From positions 1 through 64,000 of the forward strand of contig NZ_JBFRCT010000002.1 of assembly GCF_052113225.1 (NCBI RefSeq): a stretch of 64,000 nucleotides of DNA, read 5' to 3'. The notes beneath the pieces were generated by a model. It was not told the origin of the DNA. It saw only the letters and a list, made by a program, of their open reading frames with translations, and made no database searches. Made by a program: the position numbers and the translations under genes. Of this stretch, positions 60,220-64,000 are shown piece after piece (position 1 is the first letter of the stretch; every line of letters starts with the position of its first letter). The stretch comes from Pristimantibacillus sp052113225. GTDB lineage: Bacteria > Bacillota > Bacilli > Paenibacillales > Paenibacillaceae.

Positions 60220-60236
60220 ACGTTTAATGGTTTAAT

Positions 60237-61121
60237 TTACGAAGATGACTTCCGGTAATCAGTAGGAGTCAAACCAACATTCTTTTTAAAAGCGATATTA
60301 AACGAATCGATACTGGTATAACCAACAAGCTCGGCAATAATGGCAATCTTCTGACTGCTGCTTCGCAGCAGCTCACAGCTTTTCCGAATACGTAGGCTTT
60401 GAAGGAAAACGCCAAAGGTTTGTTCCGTATACTTCGTAAAGAGCCGCTGAAGCTGCCTCGAGCTCCATCCCGATATGCCGGACAGCTCGGACAGTGTTAC
60501 GGCTCTATAAAAGTTTTGCTCCATATAATCCATGACAAGATGAAAGCCCTCTGATTCAGGCAGACGCTTCTCCGTTCCTTCAAACTTCAGCCTGTAAACC
60601 GTAATCATCAGCTGATTCAACAAGGCATACAGCATCGTTTTGGAACCTATCCTATTCTCGGACATTTCCTGATACAGCTTCAGCATGATCCCCTCGATGG
60701 CCCCATCCCGGTCAAAGACAGAGTAGTAGGAAGTGGCATTACTCACAAGAAAAGTAAGATGCTCCTGAACAGGCTGCTCTAGAAAAGCCGACAGCTGTCC
60801 TAGCAGATGTTGATCAAACAGACAATTATAGACGATGGGTGGTTTGCTGGTCCGCTGAGTTGAGGCAGGCCGAAACACATGAGCTGCTCCAATCGGAATA
60901 ACGAAGAGCATTCCTTTATGTATGGGAAACGTGTCCTGTCCGATATGGTGGAAGCCGCTTCCTTCTGCTACATAACTAAATTCAATGAAATCATGAGCAT
61001 GATAGGGGACCATAAAATCTTCCGTAAATCGGTTGACCAGCATATGCAGGTTTTCTTGCAGAAAATGTTGACCCTCAAATACCTGATAGGAGCGGTTCAT
61101 CGGTCGGCTCATTCCTCGCAT
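60237..61121 (-). CDS. AraC-family regulator with cupin sensor domain
   Basis: The 294-aa product has an N-terminal AraC-binding cupin (about 20-150, VPYHAHDFIEFSYVAEGSGF) and a C-terminal double HTH (about 190-290; LSELSGISGWSSRQLQRLFT, IAELVGYTSIDSFNIAFKKN). It is divergent from the GH78 gene at 61286 and probably activates it in response to rhamnose or a rhamnoside. The start is uncertain. ATG codons at 61121, 61112 and 61100 are in frame, and the only ribosome site (GAGGA) best suits 61100. Confidence 0.9.
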   Translation of the reverse strand: MRGMSRPMNRSYQVFEGQHFLQENLHMLVNRFTEDFMVPYHAHDFIEFSYVAEGSGFHHIGQDTFPIHKGMLFVIPIGAAHVFRPASTQRTSKPPIVYNCLFDQHLLGQLSAFLEQPVQEHLTFLVSNATSYYSVFDRDGAIEGIMLKLYQEMSENRIGSKTMLYALLNQLMITVYRLKFEGTEKRLPESEGFHLVMDYMEQNFYRAVTLSELSGISGWSSRQLQRLFTKYTEQTFGVFLQSLRIRKSCELLRSSSQKIAIIAELVGYTSIDSFNIAFKKNVGLTPTDYRKSSS

Positions 61122-61154
61122 CTGATATACATGTAGTATAACGTGTCTATGATC

Positions 61155-61223
61155 GTAATGTCATGATTACAGGGGTAAAATGTCCTTTTCAGCGGGCAGT
61201 CCAGATTGTACAGCCGATATAAT
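61155..61223 (+). promoter_or_regulatory. regulatory region between AraC regulator and GH78 gene
   Basis: A dyad GTAAT-GTCATG-ATTAC (61155-61170) lies 47 bp upstream of TATAAT (61218-61223), a perfect -10 box. No good -35 box is seen at the proper distance, which fits an activator-dependent promoter. Both elements are in the 164-bp divergent region. Confidence 0.4.
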
Positions 61224-61285
61224 GAAACCATACTACAGCATATGGCCTCTGCTGCTTGCCGAGGTACTGAAAGGATGAGTTCGAG

Positions 61286-63259
61286 ATGCTTCAAAGCCCT
61301 GAATGGATATGGTATCCGGGAGATTTTGAGATTTATCATCATTTGCTGCTGAATACCCGCCGGGAAGAAAGGTATCATCAATGGCCAGCTTTCTGGCGGC
61401 TGGACGACTGTTATCATAATGTACGTTTCCGTAAAGAAGTACAATGCGATACTCCTGAAGTGATGACAGTGTATGCACATGGCAGTGGAGTCATTTGGGT
61501 AGATGGAAAAAGGTATCCTTTTGAAAAACCGATCAGCCTCTCAACCGGCAGTCATAATATCGAGATTATGGTGGCACGTACGGATGGTTTACCTTCAATC
61601 TTCATAGATGGACAACAGAGTGCAAGTAATTCGTCTTGGGAGGCGAATGATTACAGCATCGATTGGCCGCCAGCTGGATGTAACGGGCTGTATCTGAAGA
61701 AAGAGGATGATCCTGCTATTTTTGCATTCCAGTATGAGGAGATCCTCCCTCTATCTATTGAGCAGGGAGAAGAAGGGATTCTGTTCGACTATGGGAAAGA
61801 AACCTTCGCTGCGCTGCAGTTCGAGAACGTCCAAGCCACTAAGGACATTCAGCTTTTTTATGGGGAATCGATAGAAGAAGCTTTGGATACAGAGCATAGC
61901 ATTATTATTGATACAATCCCGTCAGCAAGTACTTCGTATCATTGTCATCCCCGCGCGTTCCGGTATTTATTTGTACAAGGGGCAAAGAAAGAACAGTTCA
62001 AATTAACAGCTAGGTACGAATATTTGCCGCTTGAGCAAAAAGGAAGCTTTACGTGCTCGAATGATCTGATCAACCGGATCTGGGAGACGGCGGAGTATAC
62101 GTTGCATCTCAACAGCCGCGAGTTCTTCCTTGACGGGATCAAGCGGGACCGTTGGGTATGGTCGGGAGACGCTTACCAGAGTTATCTGATCAATAACTAT
62201 TTGTATTTTGATCCGGCTATTACGAAGCGGACGATTATTGCGTTGCGGGGAAAAGATCCAATCGTGAGGCATATCAACACCATTGTCGACTACTCTTTCT
62301 ACTGGTTGATGAGTGTTTATGATTATTATGAAACGACAAAAGATGTAGATTTTATTACCTTTATCTATCCTCGAATGAAGTCCATGATGGAGTATTGTAT
62401 TTCGCGAACAGATGAAGACGGCTTCATCCGCGGAAGAGAGGGAGACTGGGTATTCATCGACTGGGCGGAAATCGATAAGACGGGCGCAGTAAGTGCCGTG
62501 CAAATGCTCTATGCGGAAAGTCTTAAGGCGGTATGGGCTTGCGGAGAACGGATTGGCGCTGGAGAAAAACGTTATTTGGAGCTTTACGAGCATTTAAAGG
62601 CCCGGATTAATGAATACTTCTGGGACGAAGAGCGTGGAGCCTACATGGACAGCTTCGAATCAGGCAAACGTAATGTTACGCGGCATGCTAATATTTTTGC
62701 TTTGTTATGGAATTTGGCCGATTCGAAGCAGCAGGAGAGCATCATCACAAATGTGCTTCTTAATGATGAAATTCCTCAGATCAACACGCCTTACTTCAAG
62801 TTTTACGAGTTGTCTGTGATGAGCCGGATTGGTCAATTGGATTATGTATCTAGGCAGATACAGGATTATTGGGGCGGCATGATGAAGCTGGATGCTACGA
62901 CCTTCTGGGAGGAATATAACCCGGAGATCACCGGTCCTGAGCGGCTTAGTATGTACGATGATCGTTACGGCAAAAGCTTATGCCATGCATGGGGAGCAAG
63001 TCCAATCTATGTATTAGGACGGTATTATCTTGGCGTGTATCCAACATCGCCGGGTTACGAGAGCTATGTTGTAGAGCCGCAGCTTGGCGGTTTAGAGTGG
63101 ATAAAGGGTACAGTTCCGGTCAATAGAGGAATAGTCTCCATTGAGTTGTCTCAAGATACGCTTGAGATTGTTACGGATCAGCCTGGAGGCATTTTACTGT
63201 GGAAAGGTCAGGACTACCCGCTTGCAGTGAATACGCCATTTAAACTGAATTTGATCTAA
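61286..63259 (+). CDS. GH78 alpha-L-rhamnosidase
   Basis: The 657-aa product matches GH78. An N-terminal beta region (about 1-240) is followed by the (alpha/alpha)6 catalytic barrel (about 250-580), with FFLDGIKRDRWVWSGDAYQS carrying the acidic catalytic segment, REGDWVFIDW, TTFWEEYNPE and SLCHAWGASPIYVLGRYYLG. A C-terminal beta domain ends the protein. There is no signal peptide, so it acts on imported rhamnosides. GAAAGGATGAG precedes the ATG. It is probably controlled by the divergent AraC regulator. A very strong terminator follows. Confidence 0.9.
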   Translation: MLQSPEWIWYPGDFEIYHHLLLNTRREERYHQWPAFWRLDDCYHNVRFRKEVQCDTPEVMTVYAHGSGVIWVDGKRYPFEKPISLSTGSHNIEIMVARTDGLPSIFIDGQQSASNSSWEANDYSIDWPPAGCNGLYLKKEDDPAIFAFQYEEILPLSIEQGEEGILFDYGKETFAALQFENVQATKDIQLFYGESIEEALDTEHSIIIDTIPSASTSYHCHPRAFRYLFVQGAKKEQFKLTARYEYLPLEQKGSFTCSNDLINRIWETAEYTLHLNSREFFLDGIKRDRWVWSGDAYQSYLINNYLYFDPAITKRTIIALRGKDPIVRHINTIVDYSFYWLMSVYDYYETTKDVDFITFIYPRMKSMMEYCISRTDEDGFIRGREGDWVFIDWAEIDKTGAVSAVQMLYAESLKAVWACGERIGAGEKRYLELYEHLKARINEYFWDEERGAYMDSFESGKRNVTRHANIFALLWNLADSKQQESIITNVLLNDEIPQINTPYFKFYELSVMSRIGQLDYVSRQIQDYWGGMMKLDATTFWEEYNPEITGPERLSMYDDRYGKSLCHAWGASPIYVLGRYYLGVYPTSPGYESYVVEPQLGGLEWIKGTVPVNRGIVSIELSQDTLEIVTDQPGGILLWKGQDYPLAVNTPFKLNLI

Positions 63260-63264
63260 TAACC

Positions 63265-63328
63265 AAAAGCACTAAGCAACCGAACTACGGAGTTATTCCG
63301 TATGGTTGCTTAGTGCTTTTCTTATTTT
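63265..63328 (+). terminator. terminator after the GH78 gene
   Basis: AAAAGCACTAAGCAACC (63265-63281) pairs perfectly over 17 bp with GGTTGCTTAGTGCTTTT (63304-63320), with an inner ACGGA/TCCGT stem. T-rich sequence follows. Confidence 0.93.
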
Positions 63329-63450
63329 TGCTGGCGCATATTTTTAATATATTACAAAACCTCACTTAATAAATTACATTTTATTAAAAATTCCAGCATG
63401 TATAATTTTTTACATAAGCTCACCTTATACGGAAAGAGGGGTTGATAAAC

Positions 63451-64000
63451 GTGAAAGCGGTTTTAGGCAGCGATAGCCAGCGCATCAAAATAAGGAGAAA
63501 AAACCGAATCGTTCAAAACTTCAAACGAGATTATTTGTTATATGCCCTCTTGCTGCTGCCCATGGCGTACTTCGTGATATTCCGATATGCGCCAATCTAC
63601 GGCGTATTGATGGCTTTCCAGGATTACAACATTTTTCAGGGCATCAGCGGCAGCGAGTGGGTTGGTCTTGACGTCTTCCAATTTATTTTCCAGCAGGACA
63701 GCTTCTACCGAGCTTTGAAAAATACGCTTTTGTTGAATCTTCTGGACTTGGCCGCAGGTTTTCCGGCTCCCATCATACTGGCGGTTTTGTTAAATGAGCT
63801 CATGTATACTCGATTCAAAAAACTAATGCAAACCGTTCTGTACCTGCCGCATTTTTTATCTTGGGTTATCATCGGAGGCATGGTATACCTAATGTTCTCG
63901 TCCGGTGGCATGGCCAATACGATATTATCCGGCATTGGTCTTGGCAAAATTGAGTTTCTATCTGACAAAACAAACTGGTTGATCATGTATGTGGCCGTTG
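63451..64000 (+). CDS. CUT1 ABC transporter permease (LplB type), 3' truncated by window edge
   Basis: A frame from GTG 63451 runs open to the window end (183 codons). It encodes an LplB-type permease: a basic N-terminus, the first helix YLLYALLLLPMAYFVIFRYA, then IYGVLMAFQDYNIFQGISG, ALKNTLLLNLLDLAAGFPAP and YLPHFLSWVIIGGMVYLMF. AGAGGGG lies 10 nt before the GTG. It is very similar in layout to the permease at 32601 and presumably starts a third transporter operon. The EAA motif lies beyond the window. Confidence 0.9.
   Translation, partial: MKAVLGSDSQRIKIRRKNRIVQNFKRDYLLYALLLLPMAYFVIFRYAPIYGVLMAFQDYNIFQGISGSEWVGLDVFQFIFQQDSFYRALKNTLLLNLLDLAAGFPAPIILAVLLNELMYTRFKKLMQTVLYLPHFLSWVIIGGMVYLMFSSGGMANTILSGIGLGKIEFLSDKTNWLIMYVAV

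Noticed and set aside
1..64000. CRISPR arrays, rRNA, tRNA, prophage modules
   Set aside because: None was recognised on reading both strands. The only mobile element is the IS3-family end at the left edge.

Overview
The window looks like a draft-assembly piece of a Paenibacillaceae chromosome (Paenibacillus or a close relative). The evidence is the gene content. There is an S-layer-anchored (SLH) exoprotein. There are AraC/YesN and YesM-type regulators beside CUT1 sugar transporters that have no ATPase of their own. There are also GH42, GH78 and GH105 glycosidases, an inositol operon, strong GGAGG ribosome sites and many rho-independent terminators. Three ambiguous bases (N at 182, 266 and 26461) show that it is not a polished assembly.

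Layout. 1-2168: the end of an IS3-family element and a 5'-truncated AraC/YesN-type regulator. 2169-9992: a giant secreted protein (lamin-tail domains, calcineurin-like phosphoesterase, SLH anchor) and a HupE/UreJ-like membrane protein. 10000-18000: housekeeping and accessory genes, namely a small sigma-like protein, gdhA with a divergent gltC-like regulator, a DoxX protein with an unusually clear operator-promoter, an esterase, a divergent GAPDH paralogue, and an SDR with a divergent WYL regulator. 17843-18067: a deletion scar joining the tails of two lost genes. 18125-23344: endonuclease IV, then a sulfonate-type ABC operon (ssuB-ssuC-ssuA-monooxygenase) behind a structured, terminator-bearing leader. 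23411-28000: a YjfB-like small protein, katG, an SDR and an AraC regulator.

28266-39425: a polysaccharide-utilisation locus. It holds a membrane AraC regulator, a lipoprotein and two permeases, a TIM-barrel isomerase, an unrecognised 584-aa protein with lyase-like architecture, and a GH105 enzyme translationally coupled to it. Next comes an MgtC-like protein, then an iolD-iolE-iolC-iolA-iolG-iolB operon for myo-inositol catabolism (40188-47436) followed by a LacI-type regulator in place of IolR. 48903-56902: a VanZ-like protein and a permease-permease-lipoprotein-kinase-response regulator cluster. 56973-63259: two AraC regulators, each divergent from a glycosidase (GH42 beta-galactosidase and GH78 alpha-L-rhamnosidase). 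The window ends inside another LplB-type permease gene.

Together the right half reads as uptake and intracellular degradation of plant-derived oligosaccharides. Rhamnogalacturonan-type substrates are suggested by the combination of GH105, GH78 and GH42. The most interesting items for follow-up are the unassigned leader RNA at 19041-19172, the lyase-like protein at 35443-37194, the direct-repeat operator candidates at 30628-30697 and 57816-57851, and the twin operator promoter at 13008-13066. No CRISPR array, rRNA, tRNA or prophage was seen.
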